From NCBI RefSeq assembly GCF_003853645.1, contig NZ_QTPO01000025.1, positions 1 to 64,000 on the forward strand: a DNA stretch of 64,000 bases, in the 5' to 3' direction. The stretch's first letter is position 1. Every line of letters starts with the position of its first letter. The DNA comes from Burkholderia sp. Bp9143 (GTDB lineage: Bacteria; Pseudomonadota; Gammaproteobacteria; Burkholderiales; Burkholderiaceae). The position numbers were made by a program, and so were the translations under genes. A model generated the notes under the pieces. That model was not told the DNA's origin and searched no databases. It saw only the letters and a program-made list of their open reading frames with translations. This document shows positions 35,934 through 45,781 of this stretch, piece by piece.

Positions 35934-37223
35934 ATGCGCGTCGAACGGGTTCCATACCGCTTACTCACTGTCGCGACGGCCGCCGTTTTCCTGGCCGCGT
36001 GCGGGAAAAAAGAATCGGCACCGCCGCCGCAAACGCCGGAAGTCGGCGTCGTCACCGTCCAGCCGCAATCCGTGTCGGTCTTCACCGAACTGCCGGGCCG
36101 CACCAGCGCATTCCTCGTCGCGCAGGTCCGCGCACGGGTCGACGGCATCGTGCTGCGCCGTGAATTCACCGAAGGCAGCGACGTCAAGGCCGGCCAGCGC
36201 CTCTACAAGATCGACCCGGCGCCGTACCTTGCCACCCTGAACAGCGCGAAGGCGACGCTCGCGAAGGCGCAGGCGAACCTCGTCACGCAGAACGCCCTGG
36301 TCGCACGCTACAAGGTGCTGGTGGCCGCGAACGCGGTCAGCAAGCAGGACTACGACAACGCGGTGGCCACGCAAGGGCAGGCCGCGGCGGACGTCGCGGC
36401 CGGCAAGGCGGCGGTCGACACCGCGCAGATCAACCTCGGCTATACGGACGTCGTGTCGCCGATCAGCGGCCGCGTCGGCATTTCGCAGGTGACGCCGGGC
36501 GCCTATGTGCAGGCGAGCCAGGCGACGCTGATGTCGACCGTGCAGCAGCTCGATCCGGTGTACGTCGACCTGACGCAGTCGAGCCTCGACGGGCTGAAGC
36601 TGCGCCAGGACGTGCAGAGCGGCCGCCTGAAGACGAGCGGCCCGGGCGCGGCGAAGGTGTCGCTGATCCTGGAAGACGGCAAGACCTATTCGGAGGCCGG
36701 CAAGCTGCAGTTCTCGGACGTGACGGTCGACCAGACGACGGGCTCGGTGACGATCCGCGCGGTGTTCCCGAACACGGGCCGCGTGCTGCTGCCGGGGATG
36801 TTCGTGCGCGCCCGGATCGAGGAAGGCGTGAACGAGAACGCGTTCCTGGTGCCGCAGATCGGCGTCACGCATGACCAGAAGGGCCAGGCGGTCGCGATGG
36901 TCGTGAACGCGAGCAACAAGGTCGAGCCGCGTCCGCTGAAGACGACCGGCATGCAAGGTCAGAACTGGATCGTCGAAGGCGGTCTGCAGGCGGGCGACCG
37001 CGTGATCGTGCAGGGCGTCGACAAGGTGCGTCCGGGCGCGACCGTGAAGTCGGTCGCGGCGCAGCTGTCGGCCGCCGCAGCCGCATCGGGTGCCGCCGCA
37101 TCCGCCGCGCCGGCCGCCGCCGGTTCGGGCGCCGCGGCTGCTTCGGGTGCCGCAGCCGCCTCGGGTGCCGCCGCATCGGGCGCAGTGCCGGCGAGCGCCG
37201 CCGCTGCGTCGAGCGCGCAATAA
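35934..37223 (+). CDS. RND efflux periplasmic adaptor (membrane fusion) lipoprotein
   Basis: This 429-residue adaptor has a lipobox signal (FLAACGKK, Cys23) and the MFP architecture: a barrel-sandwich segment with VRARVDGIVLRREFTEGSDVKAGQ near residue 65-88, an alpha-hairpin of Ala/Lys-rich heptads, the second lipoyl half YTDVVSPISGRVGIS, and beta-barrel and membrane-proximal regions. The C-terminal 55 residues are an Ala/Ser/Gly/Pro low-complexity tail (AAAASGAAAASG repeats), which is unusual. The closest known systems are AmrA/BpeA/AcrA. First gene of the pump operon. Confidence 0.94.
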   Translation: MRVERVPYRLLTVATAAVFLAACGKKESAPPPQTPEVGVVTVQPQSVSVFTELPGRTSAFLVAQVRARVDGIVLRREFTEGSDVKAGQRLYKIDPAPYLATLNSAKATLAKAQANLVTQNALVARYKVLVAANAVSKQDYDNAVATQGQAAADVAAGKAAVDTAQINLGYTDVVSPISGRVGISQVTPGAYVQASQATLMSTVQQLDPVYVDLTQSSLDGLKLRQDVQSGRLKTSGPGAAKVSLILEDGKTYSEAGKLQFSDVTVDQTTGSVTIRAVFPNTGRVLLPGMFVRARIEEGVNENAFLVPQIGVTHDQKGQAVAMVVNASNKVEPRPLKTTGMQGQNWIVEGGLQAGDRVIVQGVDKVRPGATVKSVAAQLSAAAAASGAAASAAPAAAGSGAAAASGAAAASGAAASGAVPASAAAASSAQ

Positions 37224-37238
37224 CAGGGAGCCTGTTTC

Positions 37239-40200
37239 ATGGCAAAGTTTTTTATCGATCGCCCGATCTTCGCGTGGGTGATCGCCATCATCCTGATGCT
37301 GGCCGGGGTTGCGGCGATCTTCACGCTGCCGATCTCGCAGTATCCGACGATCGCGCCGCCATCGATCCAGATCACCGCGAACTACCCGGGCGCTTCCGCG
37401 AAGACGGTGGAAGACACGGTGACGCAGGTGATCGAGCAGCAGATGAGCGGTCTCGACAACTTCCTGTACATGTCGTCGACGAGCGATGACTCGGGTAACG
37501 CGACGATCACGCTGACCTTCGCGCCGGGCACCAACGCCGACATCGCGCAGGTCCAGGTGCAGAACAAGCTGTCGCTCGCGACGCCGGTTCTGCCGCAGGT
37601 CGTGCAGCAGCTCGGCCTGTCGGTGACGAAGTCGAGCAGCAGCTTCCTGCTGGTGCTCGCCTTCAACTCCGAAGACGGCAGCATGAACAAGTACGACCTC
37701 GCGAACTTCGTGGCGTCGCACGTGAAGGATCCGATCAGCCGGTTGAACGGCGTCGGTACCGTCACGCTGTTCGGCTCGCAGTACGCGATGCGGATCTGGC
37801 TCGACCCGACCCGCCTGACGAACTACGGCCTCACGCCGGTCGACGTGACGAGCGCGATCACCGCGCAGAACGTGCAGATCGCGGGCGGCCAGATCGGCGG
37901 CACGCCGGCCAAGCCGGGCACCGTGCTGCAGGCGACGATCACCGAATCGACGCTGCTGCAGACGCCCGAGCAGTTCGGCAACATCCTGCTGAAGGTCAAC
38001 CAGGACGGCTCGCAGGTTCGCCTGAAGGACGTCGCGCAAATCGGCCTCGGCGGCGAAAACTACAACTTCGACACGAAGTACAACGGTCAGCCGACCGCGG
38101 CACTCGGTATCCAGCTCGCGACCAACGCGAACGCGCTCGCGACCGCGAAGGCCGTGCGCGCGAAGATCGACGAGCTCGCACCGTTCTTCCCGCACGGCCT
38201 CGTCGTGAAGTATCCGTACGACACGACGCCGTTCGTGAAGCTGTCGATCGAGGAAGTGGTCAAGACGCTGCTCGAAGGTATCGTGCTCGTGTTCCTCGTG
38301 ATGTATCTGTTCCTGCAGAACCTGCGGGCGACGATCATCCCGACGATCGCGGTGCCGGTGGTGCTGCTCGGCACGTTTGCGATCATGTCGCTGGTGGGCT
38401 TCTCGATCAACACGCTGTCGATGTTCGGCCTCGTGCTCGCGATCGGCCTGCTGGTGGACGATGCGATCGTGGTGGTGGAGAACGTCGAGCGCGTGATGGC
38501 GGAAGAGGGGCTGTCACCGAAGGAGGCGACCCGCAAGGCGATGGGCCAGATCACCGGCGCACTCGTCGGCGTGGCGCTCGTGCTGTCGGCGGTGTTCGTG
38601 CCGGTCGCGTTCTCCGGCGGGTCGGTCGGCGCGATCTATCGTCAGTTCTCGCTGACGATCGTGTCGGCGATGGTGCTGTCGGTGCTGGTCGCGTTGATTC
38701 TGACCCCCGCACTGTGCGCGACGATCCTCAAGCCGATCCCGCAAGGGCATCACGAAGAGAAGAAGGGCTTCTTCGGCTGGTTCAACCGCACGTTCAACAA
38801 CAGCCGCGACAAGTACCACGTCGGCGTGCACCACGTGATCAAGCGATCGGGCCGCTGGCTCATCATCTATCTGGTCGTGATCGTCGCGGTCGGGCTGCTG
38901 TTCGTGCGCTTGCCGAAGTCGTTCCTGCCCGATGAAGACCAGGGCCTGATGTTCGTGATCGTGCAGACGCCGTCGGGTTCGACGCAGGAAACGACCGCGA
39001 AGACGCTCGCGAACATTTCCGACTACCTGCTGAAGGACGAGAAGGACATCGTCGAGTCGGCGTTCACGGTCAACGGCTTCAGCTTCGCCGGCCGCGGCCA
39101 GAACTCCGGTCTGGTGTTCGTGCGCCTGAAGGACTACTCGCAGCGCCAGCACGCGAACCAGAAGGTCCAGGCGCTGATCGGCCGGATGTTCGGGCGCTAT
39201 TCGGGTTACAAGGACGCGATCGTGATCCCGTTCAACCCGCCGTCGATTCCGGAACTCGGCACCGCCGCCGGCTTCGACTTCGAGCTGACGGACAACGCCG
39301 GTCTCGGTCACGATGCGCTGATGGCCGCACGCAACCAGCTGCTCGGGATGGCCTCGAAGGATCCGACGCTGCAGGGCGTGCGTCCGAACGGGCTGAACGA
39401 TACGCCGCAGTACAAGGTCGACATCGATCGCGAGAAGGCGAATGCGCTCGGCGTGACCGCGGATGCGATCGACCAGACGTTCTCGATCGCGTGGGCGTCG
39501 AAGTACGTGAACAACTTCCTCGACACCGACGGCCGGATCAAGAAGGTGTACGTGCAGTCGGATGCACCGTTCCGGATGACGCCCGAGGACATGAACATCT
39601 GGTACGTGCGCAACGGCTCGGGCGGGATGGTGCCGTTCAGCGCGTTCGCGACCGGCCACTGGACGTACGGTTCGCCGAAGCTCGAGCGTTACAACGGCGT
39701 GTCGGCGATGGAAATCCAGGGTCAGGCCGCACCGGGCAAGTCGACCGGTCAGGCGATGACCGCGATGGAAGGGCTCGCGAAGAAGCTGCCGGTCGGTATC
39801 GGCTATTCGTGGACCGGCCTGTCGTTCCAGGAAATCCAGTCCGGCTCGCAGGCGCCGATCCTGTACGCGATCTCGATCCTCGTCGTGTTCCTGTGTCTCG
39901 CGGCACTGTATGAAAGCTGGTCGATCCCGTTCTCGGTGATCATGGTGGTGCCGCTCGGCGTGGTCGGCGCACTGCTCGCGGCGACGATGCGCGGCCTCGA
40001 GAACGACGTGTTCTTCCAGGTCGGCCTGTTGACCACGGTGGGTTTGTCCGCGAAGAACGCGATCCTGATCGTCGAGTTCGCGCGCGAACTGCAGATGACG
40101 GAGAAGATGGGGCCGATCGAGGCCGCGCTGGAAGCAGCGCGCCTGCGGCTGCGCCCGATCCTGATGACGTCGCTCGCGTTCATTCTCGGCGTGATGCCGC

Positions 40201-40439
40201 TCGCGATCAGCAATGGCGCGGGTTCGGCCAGCCAGCACGCGATCGGTACAGGCGTGATCGGCGGGATGATCACGGCGACGTTCCTCGCGATCTTCATGAT
40301 CCCGATGTTCTTCGTGAAGATCCGCGCGATCTTCAGCGGCGAGAAGGAAGACGTCGACCAGGCGCTGCGCCTGGCTCAGGACCACTTGCACCACGCAGAG
40401 AAGCCGGGCAACGGCGACGAAGGCAACAAGGGACAGTGA
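37239..40439 (+). CDS. RND multidrug efflux transporter (HAE1 family inner-membrane pump)
   Basis: This 1066-residue proton-driven pump has the typical 12-TM layout with two large periplasmic loops. Recognisable parts are [17 protein letters not shown] at the start, the TM4 acid pair in [22 protein letters not shown], and [18 protein letters not shown] in TM10 with the relay Lys. The length and composition fit AcrB/MexB/AmrB. It lies 15 bases after the adaptor gene and overlaps the outer-membrane gene. Expected substrates are hydrophobic drugs; specificity cannot be read here. Confidence 0.96.
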   Translation: MAKFFIDRPIFAWVIAIILMLAGVAAIFTLPISQYPTIAPPSIQITANYPGASAKTVEDTVTQVIEQQMSGLDNFLYMSSTSDDSGNATITLTFAPGTNADIAQVQVQNKLSLATPVLPQVVQQLGLSVTKSSSSFLLVLAFNSEDGSMNKYDLANFVASHVKDPISRLNGVGTVTLFGSQYAMRIWLDPTRLTNYGLTPVDVTSAITAQNVQIAGGQIGGTPAKPGTVLQATITESTLLQTPEQFGNILLKVNQDGSQVRLKDVAQIGLGGENYNFDTKYNGQPTAALGIQLATNANALATAKAVRAKIDELAPFFPHGLVVKYPYDTTPFVKLSIEEVVKTLLEGIVLVFLVMYLFLQNLRATIIPTIAVPVVLLGTFAIMSLVGFSINTLSMFGLVLAIGLLVDDAIVVVENVERVMAEEGLSPKEATRKAMGQITGALVGVALVLSAVFVPVAFSGGSVGAIYRQFSLTIVSAMVLSVLVALILTPALCATILKPIPQGHHEEKKGFFGWFNRTFNNSRDKYHVGVHHVIKRSGRWLIIYLVVIVAVGLLFVRLPKSFLPDEDQGLMFVIVQTPSGSTQETTAKTLANISDYLLKDEKDIVESAFTVNGFSFAGRGQNSGLVFVRLKDYSQRQHANQKVQALIGRMFGRYSGYKDAIVIPFNPPSIPELGTAAGFDFELTDNAGLGHDALMAARNQLLGMASKDPTLQGVRPNGLNDTPQYKVDIDREKANALGVTADAIDQTFSIAWASKYVNNFLDTDGRIKKVYVQSDAPFRMTPEDMNIWYVRNGSGGMVPFSAFATGHWTYGSPKLERYNGVSAMEIQGQAAPGKSTGQAMTAMEGLAKKLPVGIGYSWTGLSFQEIQSGSQAPILYAISILVVFLCLAALYESWSIPFSVIMVVPLGVVGALLAATMRGLENDVFFQVGLLTTVGLSAKNAILIVEFARELQMTEKMGPIEAALEAARLRLRPILMTSLAFILGVMPLAISNGAGSASQHAIGTGVIGGMITATFLAIFMIPMFFVKIRAIFSGEKEDVDQALRLAQDHLHHAEKPGNGDEGNKGQ

Positions 40440-41962
40440 TGATGCAAAAACACGCTTTGACTGCAATCGCGGTCGCGCTCCTTGCCACGGGCTGCACGAT
40501 GGCGCCGCATTACACGCGGCCCGACGCGCCCGTCGCGCAGGCGTACCCGGCCGGCGGCGTCTATGCGACGCAACCGGGCGCTGCCGGCGCGCGCAGCGCG
40601 AACGGCCAGGCGGCGACCGCCATCGGCTGGCGCGAATTCTTCGTCGATCCGCGCCTGCAGCGGCTGATCGAGATCGCGCTGAAGAACAACCGCGACCTGC
40701 GCGTGTCGGTGCTGAACATCGAGGCGGCGCGCGCGCAGTACCAGATCACGCGCGCGGGCCTGTTCCCGACGCTCGACGGTACGGGCACGGGCAGCATCCA
40801 GCGCGTGCCGCAGGGCCTGTCGACGACGGGCGCGCCGTATATCTCGCGCGCTTACAACGTCGGGCTGTCGGCGTCGTGGGAACTCGACCTGTTCGGTCGC
40901 GTGCAGAGCCTGAAGGACCAGGCGCTCGCGCAGTACCTGTCGACGTCGTACGCGCGGCAAGCGGCGGAAATCTCGCTGGTGTCGCAGGTGGCTGACCAGT
41001 ACCTGACGTTGTTGTCGACCGACGACCTGCTGCAGGTCACGGAAAACACGCTGAAGACCGCGCAGGCATCGTACGACCTGACGAAGCTGCAGTTCGACAA
41101 CGGCACGGGCTCCGAGCTCGAGCTGCGTCAGGCGCAGACGGTTGTCGAGACGGCGCTCGCGAACCAGCAGGCGCAGGCACGTGCGCGTGCGCAGGCACTG
41201 AACGCGCTGGTGCTGCTGATCGGCGAACCGCTGCCGGACGATCTGCCGGCGGGCATGCCGCTCGACGCGCAGAACCTGCTGACGGATGTGCCGGCCGGTC
41301 TGCCGTCCGACCTGCTGACGCGTCGTCCGGACGTGATGCAGGCCGAGCAGACGCTCTTGGCCGCGAACGCGAACATCGGCGCGGCACGCGCGGCGTTCTT
41401 CCCGCGCATCTCGCTGACCGGCGCGTTCGGTACCGGCAGCTCGACGCTCGGCGGCCTGTTCAAGGCCGGCACGGCGGCGTGGTCGTTCGCGCCGCAGATC
41501 ACGATGCCGATCTTCGAAGGCGGGCAGAACATCGCGAACCTGAACCTCGCGAACGTGCAGAAGCGCATCGAGATCGCCAACTACGAGAAGGCGATCCAGT
41601 CGGCATTCCGCGAAGTGTCCGACGGGCTGGCCGCACGCGGCACGTACGACCAGCAGATCGCCGCGCTCGAGCGCAACGAGCATGCGCAGCAGCGCCGCTT
41701 CGATCTGTCGGACCTGCGCTACAAGAACGGTGTCGATAGCTACCTGTCGGTGCTGACCGCGCAAACCGATCTGTACTCCGCACAGCAGTCGCTGATCAAC
41801 GCGCGCCTGGCACGCTGGACGAACCTCGTCACGCTGTACCGCGCACTGGGCGGCGGCTGGATCCAGCGCGCGGGCGAGACGCCGCGCGCGCCGGACGAGA
41901 CGGTCGACTACGACAAGGCGGCCGCACCGGCGCCCGCGTCGGCAGCGGCGACGAACGGGTAA
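40439..41962 (+). CDS. Outer-membrane efflux lipoprotein (OprM/NodT family)
   Basis: This 507-residue protein forms the TolC-like channel of the pump. A lipobox signal (LLATGCTMAP) is followed by two repeated halves; motif-like pieces include WREFFVDPRLQRLIEIALKNNRDLRV, the helix-rich ARAQYQITRAGLFPTLDGT, and LTRRPDVMQAEQTLLAANANIGAARAAFFPRI in the second half. The start overlaps the pump gene's stop (TGATG), with a second ATG one codon later. It completes the tripartite operon, and a terminator follows. Confidence 0.94.
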   Translation: MMQKHALTAIAVALLATGCTMAPHYTRPDAPVAQAYPAGGVYATQPGAAGARSANGQAATAIGWREFFVDPRLQRLIEIALKNNRDLRVSVLNIEAARAQYQITRAGLFPTLDGTGTGSIQRVPQGLSTTGAPYISRAYNVGLSASWELDLFGRVQSLKDQALAQYLSTSYARQAAEISLVSQVADQYLTLLSTDDLLQVTENTLKTAQASYDLTKLQFDNGTGSELELRQAQTVVETALANQQAQARARAQALNALVLLIGEPLPDDLPAGMPLDAQNLLTDVPAGLPSDLLTRRPDVMQAEQTLLAANANIGAARAAFFPRISLTGAFGTGSSTLGGLFKAGTAAWSFAPQITMPIFEGGQNIANLNLANVQKRIEIANYEKAIQSAFREVSDGLAARGTYDQQIAALERNEHAQQRRFDLSDLRYKNGVDSYLSVLTAQTDLYSAQQSLINARLARWTNLVTLYRALGGGWIQRAGETPRAPDETVDYDKAAAPAPASAAATNG

Positions 41963-42026
41963 GCACGACGGCGGGCAGGGGCGGGGAATCGCTCCGGTTC
42001 GCTGAAGTTGCAGTCCCCGGAATGCC

Positions 42027-42065
42027 ACAACGCCTCGGACGAAAGTCCGTGGCGTTTCTTTTTTT
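42027..42065 (+). terminator. Intrinsic terminator of the RND operon
   Basis: AACGCC-TC-GGAC and GTCC-GT-GGCGTT pair around a GAAA tetraloop and are followed by TTCTTTTTTTG. Located about 65 bases after the outer-membrane gene. Confidence 0.88.
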
Positions 42066-42149
42066 GCGGACGGTTTGCGGCGACTGCGGATCGTCATCAT
42101 GAGGCTGCCGGCATCACCGCCGCCGTCTCCCGACCGCGCGCCCCCAAGC

Positions 42150-42180
42150 AAAACGCCACGGCAAGCCGTGGCGTTTTTCC
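42150..42180. terminator. Second, bidirectional terminator
   Basis: AAACGCCACGGC and GCCGTGGCGTTT form a perfect stem with a 2-base AA loop region, an A-run side and TTTTTCC. It can end the leftward purine permease transcript as well. Confidence 0.85.
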
Positions 42181-42224
42181 TCTACCGCATCGCGCCGTGT
42201 TCCGGCGCGTCTGCGGCGGATCGA

Positions 42225-43601
42225 TCAGTGATGCACGTCGGCCGGGCGTCCGTCGAAGTCGTGTCCTGCGCGGCGGATGTCGCAACGCGCGTCCTTCTCG
42301 CCTTTCACGCCGTTGAACACGATGTTCAGGATCACGGAGGTGGCCGACGCGAGCAGGATGCCGCTGTGCAGGATCGGTGCGAGCGCGGGCGGCAGCTTCG
42401 AGAAGAAGTGCGGCGACACGACCGGCACGAGGCCCATGCCGACGCTCACGGCGACGATGAACAGGTTGTGCGAGTTGTTCACGAAGTCGACCTTCGACAG
42501 CACCTTGATGCCGTTCGCGGCCACCATCCCGAACATCACGATGCCCGCGCCGCCGAGCACGAACGGCGGCACCGACGCGACGACCTGCGCCATCTTCGGG
42601 AACAGGCCGAGCAGCACCAGGATCACGCCGCCCGTCGCGCAGACGAACCGGCTCTTCACGCCCGTCACGCCGATCAGGCCGACGTTCTGCGAGAACGACG
42701 TATGCGGGAACGAGTTGAAGATGCCGCCGATCAGCGTGCCGAGGCCGTCGACGCGCAGGCCGCGCACGAGGCGCTCCTGGTTGACCGGGCGATCGACCAT
42801 GTCGCCGACCGCGAGGAACATGCCGGTCGATTCGATGAACGTGACGAACATCACCGTGACCATCGTCGCGATCGACAGCGGGTCGAAGTGCGGCAGGCCG
42901 AAGTGGAACGGCATCACGAAGCCCACCCACGGTGCATGTGCGACGCCGTCGGTATTCACGCGGCCGATCGCGAACGCGATCACGAAGCCGGCGACGATGC
43001 CGAGCAGCACCGAGATGTTCGCGAGGAAGCCGCGGCCGTACTTGTTGATCAGCAGGATCAGCGTGAGCACGAGCAGCGACAGGCCGAGGTAGACGGGGCT
43101 ACCGTATTCGGGGTTGCCGACGCCGCCGGCCGCCCAGTTGATCCCGACTTCCATCAGCGACAGCCCGATCACCGCGATCACGGTGCCGACCACGACCGGC
43201 GGGAAGAACCGCAACAGCTTGCCGATCATCGGCGCGAGCACGATGCCGATGATGCCGGCCGCGATGGTCGAGCCGAAGATGTCGAGAATACCGAGGCCCG
43301 GGTTGGTGCCGATCGCGATCATCGGGCCGACTGCCGCGAACGTGCAGCCCATGATGACGGGCAGGCGGATCCCGAAGATCCACAGGCCGAGCGTCTGGAT
43401 CAGCGTGGCGATGCCGCACGAAAACAGATCGGCGCTGATCAGGAACGCGATCTGGTCTTTCGGCAGCTTCAGCGCGCCGCCGACGATAAGCGGCACGGCG
43501 ACAGCGCCGGCGTACATGACGAGGACGTGCTGCAGACCAAGCGTTACAAGCTTGCCGGTCGGCAGCACCTCATCGCACGGATGGACCGTGTTCGATTGCA
43601 T
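42225..43601 (-). CDS. NCS2 (NAT) family purine permease, probably xanthine/urate
   Basis: This 458-residue polytopic symporter has about 12-14 spans. The NAT signature is clear: the conserved TFIESTG-type segment FVTFIESTGMFLAVGD and the motif SFSQNVGLIGVTGVKSR, which fits purine (xanthine/uric acid) members better than uracil ones. A basic, acidic C-terminal tail ends DFDGRPADVHH. The ATG at 43601 is chosen over an upstream in-frame start. It is transcribed toward the terminator of the RND operon. Its upstream region is long and contains two hairpins. Confidence 0.9.
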   Translation of the reverse strand: MQSNTVHPCDEVLPTGKLVTLGLQHVLVMYAGAVAVPLIVGGALKLPKDQIAFLISADLFSCGIATLIQTLGLWIFGIRLPVIMGCTFAAVGPMIAIGTNPGLGILDIFGSTIAAGIIGIVLAPMIGKLLRFFPPVVVGTVIAVIGLSLMEVGINWAAGGVGNPEYGSPVYLGLSLLVLTLILLINKYGRGFLANISVLLGIVAGFVIAFAIGRVNTDGVAHAPWVGFVMPFHFGLPHFDPLSIATMVTVMFVTFIESTGMFLAVGDMVDRPVNQERLVRGLRVDGLGTLIGGIFNSFPHTSFSQNVGLIGVTGVKSRFVCATGGVILVLLGLFPKMAQVVASVPPFVLGGAGIVMFGMVAANGIKVLSKVDFVNNSHNLFIVAVSVGMGLVPVVSPHFFSKLPPALAPILHSGILLASATSVILNIVFNGVKGEKDARCDIRRAGHDFDGRPADVHH

Positions 43602-44050
43602 CTGTCTCACTCCATGATCTTGTTTTCGGGGTGGTACGAAGTTATGCGGAATGCAACATCGCAACAAGAGCGCTGGGTTCTATTCCGTTCTTTGCTGGTT
43701 CGATATGCCAATTCGGCATGAAACAGGGTGTCGATCATCGGGAAACTGCCGCTGGAGTGAGGTTTCCCGGTTTTATAGCCCTCCAAAATAGCGCGGGCCC
43801 CCGTGTCAAATATCGGTCGCTTTATGGTGTGTATCGCGACCGCGGCATAGTGGCAAAAACGACCGGCGAAAAATCGCGCCGGGTTAACCCGCGAAAGGCT
43901 GTTTTGGCGGGCAAGGTGCGGCCCGGCGAAACCGGTCATGCACGGTCGTGTTTTCGCGTCGCCGCGCTGCCAAAAGCGCCGCACAAATCGGGGCGCATGT
44001 CGCGATCCCGCTATCATCGAGATCCGTTCACTCGAATACGCCATCCCGCC
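43602..44050. promoter_or_regulatory. 449-base divergent gap between the purine permease and xylulokinase genes
   Basis: No credible gene is present. Two perfect inverted repeats stand out: CGGGAAAC/GTTTCCCG (43739-43769) and CGGTCGC/GCGACCG (43814-43842), each with a 15-base loop. There is a TATAAA-like -10 on the minus strand (plus coordinates 43772-43777). These could be operators or a structured leader for the permease; an NMT1-type xanthine riboswitch is a possibility I cannot test by eye. Confidence 0.45.
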
Positions 44051-45487
44051 ATGCGCCTGCTCGGAATCGACCTCGGTACCGGCTCCGTCAAACTCGTCAC
44101 GCTCGATGCCGATGGCGTCGAGCGCGCGGTTGCGAGCGAACCCTATGCGTTGTCGTCGCCGCACCCCGGCTGGGCCGAAATCGCGCCCGACGTGTGGTGG
44201 CAGGCGCTCGTGCGCGCCGCTGCACGGCTGCCGGCCGGCGAGCGCGAGCAGGTCGCCGCGATCGGCTTCTCCGGCCAGATGCATGGCGTCGTGCTGATCG
44301 ACGCGGCCGGGCAGCCGGTGCGGCCCGCGCTGTTGTGGCCCGATACGCGCGCGGTGCGCGAAGCGGACGCGTCGGATTGGCCAGACGCGCCGAATCCCGT
44401 CGCGCCCGGCATGGCGGGCCCGTTGTTGCGCTGGCTGTCAGCACACGAACCGCAGCTGCTGCAGGCCGCATGCCGTGCCGTGCAACCGAAGGACTGGCTG
44501 CGCATCGCGCTGGGCGGCGAGGTCGCGGCCGATCCGAGCGACGCGTGCGCGACCGCGCTCGCGACGCCGGACGGCGCATGGGATACGGCGCTGATCGACT
44601 CGCTGGGCCTGCCGGCCGACCGGTTCGCACCGGTCCGGGCGTCGGGCGCGCGCTGCGGCGTGCTCGATGCGAAGGCCGCGGCGGCACTCGGGCTGCCGGC
44701 CGGCGTGCCGCTGGCGACGGGGGCGGCCGATACCGCGTGCGCGGCGCTCGGCAGCGGGCTCGTCGCGGCCGGCGACGCGCTGCTGACCACCGGCAGCGGC
44801 GGCCAGATCGTCGTGCTCGCGGATGCGTTGCCGCCCGCCCGGCGCGGACTGCATCGCTATCGCACGGCGGCCGGCGGCGGCTATTACACGATGGCCGCGA
44901 TGCAGAACGTCGGACTCGCGCTCGAAGCCGTGCGCGGCTGGCTCGGCTATCCGGGCTGGACCGATGCGTACGACGACGCGTTCGCGCAGCCGGCGTCGGA
45001 GCGGCTCTGTTTCCTGCCGTACCTGACGGGCGAGCGGTCGCCGTGGATGAATCCCGATGCGCGCGGCGGCTGGCTCGGTCTCGGGCTCGGCGACACGCGC
45101 GGTGCGATGATGCGCGCCGCATTCGAAGGCGTCGCGTTCGCGTTGCGCGCGGGGCTCGACGCGATTCGCGATGCGAACCGGGCAGATCCGGTGACGGCGC
45201 TGCGCCTCGCCGGCGGCGGCTCGGTCGATCCGCGCTGGCGCCAGTTGCTTGCGGATGCGCTCGGTGCGTCGCTCGACGCGGTCGATTGCCCGAACGCCGC
45301 GACACGCGGCGCCGCACTGCTCGCGGGCGTCGCGATCGGGCACTGGCGCGACGATGCGCTGCGCACGCTGGCGCCGGCTGCGTCGCCGGTCGCCGCGCCG
45401 CGCGACGATCGCGCGCTGGCCGCACGCCACGCGCGTTTCATCGATCTGTATGCGCGAACGGATGCGTGGTTCACGAGCGGCGTTTAA
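44051..45487 (+). CDS. xylB: Xylulokinase-like FGGY carbohydrate kinase (first of two)
   Basis: This 478-residue FGGY-family kinase starts GIDLGTGSVKLVTLD (phosphate 1) and has GFSGQMHGVVLID, WPDTRAV, QPKDWLRI, GAADTACAALGSG, PYLTGERSPWMNP and LRLAGGGSVDPRWRQ, which together match xylulokinase. It phosphorylates D-xylulose if the assignment is right. It stands alone: upstream is the purine permease, downstream an alcohol-dehydrogenase remnant. It is distinct from the 493-residue xylulokinase inside the polyol locus at 59.7 kb. Confidence 0.85.
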   Translation: MRLLGIDLGTGSVKLVTLDADGVERAVASEPYALSSPHPGWAEIAPDVWWQALVRAAARLPAGEREQVAAIGFSGQMHGVVLIDAAGQPVRPALLWPDTRAVREADASDWPDAPNPVAPGMAGPLLRWLSAHEPQLLQAACRAVQPKDWLRIALGGEVAADPSDACATALATPDGAWDTALIDSLGLPADRFAPVRASGARCGVLDAKAAAALGLPAGVPLATGAADTACAALGSGLVAAGDALLTTGSGGQIVVLADALPPARRGLHRYRTAAGGGYYTMAAMQNVGLALEAVRGWLGYPGWTDAYDDAFAQPASERLCFLPYLTGERSPWMNPDARGGWLGLGLGDTRGAMMRAAFEGVAFALRAGLDAIRDANRADPVTALRLAGGGSVDPRWRQLLADALGASLDAVDCPNAATRGAALLAGVAIGHWRDDALRTLAPAASPVAAPRDDRALAARHARFIDLYARTDAWFTSGV

Positions 45488-45661
45488 ACTCGGGCACTTG
45501 TCGTTTTGCGTCGGCGATGACGCGTCATGGCAAGCCGCCGGCTGTTTCGCGCGCGCGACTGGCGGCGGGATCGGCGATCATGGCGAGCACGATGCGGTTA
45601 CGCGGTGCCGCTTGCGACGCCGCACGGTGCGTGCGTGTCGACCGGTGACACGGCAAACGCT

Positions 45662-45766
45662 GCAACTGACGACCTGGTCACGCACACGCTGCCGCTCGAG
45701 ACGCTCGACGACGGCGTCGACCCGATGAAGAAGGGCGAATCGATTCGCCCGATCGTGGTGTATTGA
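45662..45766 (+). pseudogene. 3' remnant of class III alcohol dehydrogenase (S-(hydroxymethyl)glutathione dehydrogenase)
   Basis: The last 34 codons read DDLVTHTLPLETLDDGVD followed by PMKKGESIRPIVVY and a stop. This is the exact type of C-terminus found in FrmA/AdhC, where a DDLITHT... and a GESIRSVVxY ending are characteristic. The rest of the enzyme (about 330 residues with its zinc ligands and nucleotide site) is missing; the 170 bases before it match nothing in the family. It lies 15 bases before fghA, the usual partner, so this is probably the scar of a deleted frmA. Confidence 0.75.
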
Positions 45767-45781
45767 ACGGAAGGGAACCCC

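Noticed and set aside
37239..40439. Specific naming of the pump as AmrB, BpeB or a numbered B. cenocepacia RND system
   Set aside because: These pumps are very alike; without alignment I cannot tell which orthologue this is.
35961..40466. Very long minus-strand frames opposite the RND adaptor and pump genes
   Set aside because: They are composed of Arg/His/Asp-rich nonsense sequence and lie entirely over well-supported membrane protein genes.
42075..43721. A 548-codon plus-strand frame over the purine permease
   Set aside because: The deduced protein is highly charged and repetitive, and the opposite strand encodes a complete NCS2 permease with its signature motifs.
43602..44050. Definite call of a xanthine riboswitch
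   Set aside because: I could not align the region to a remembered consensus, so it is kept only as a hypothesis.
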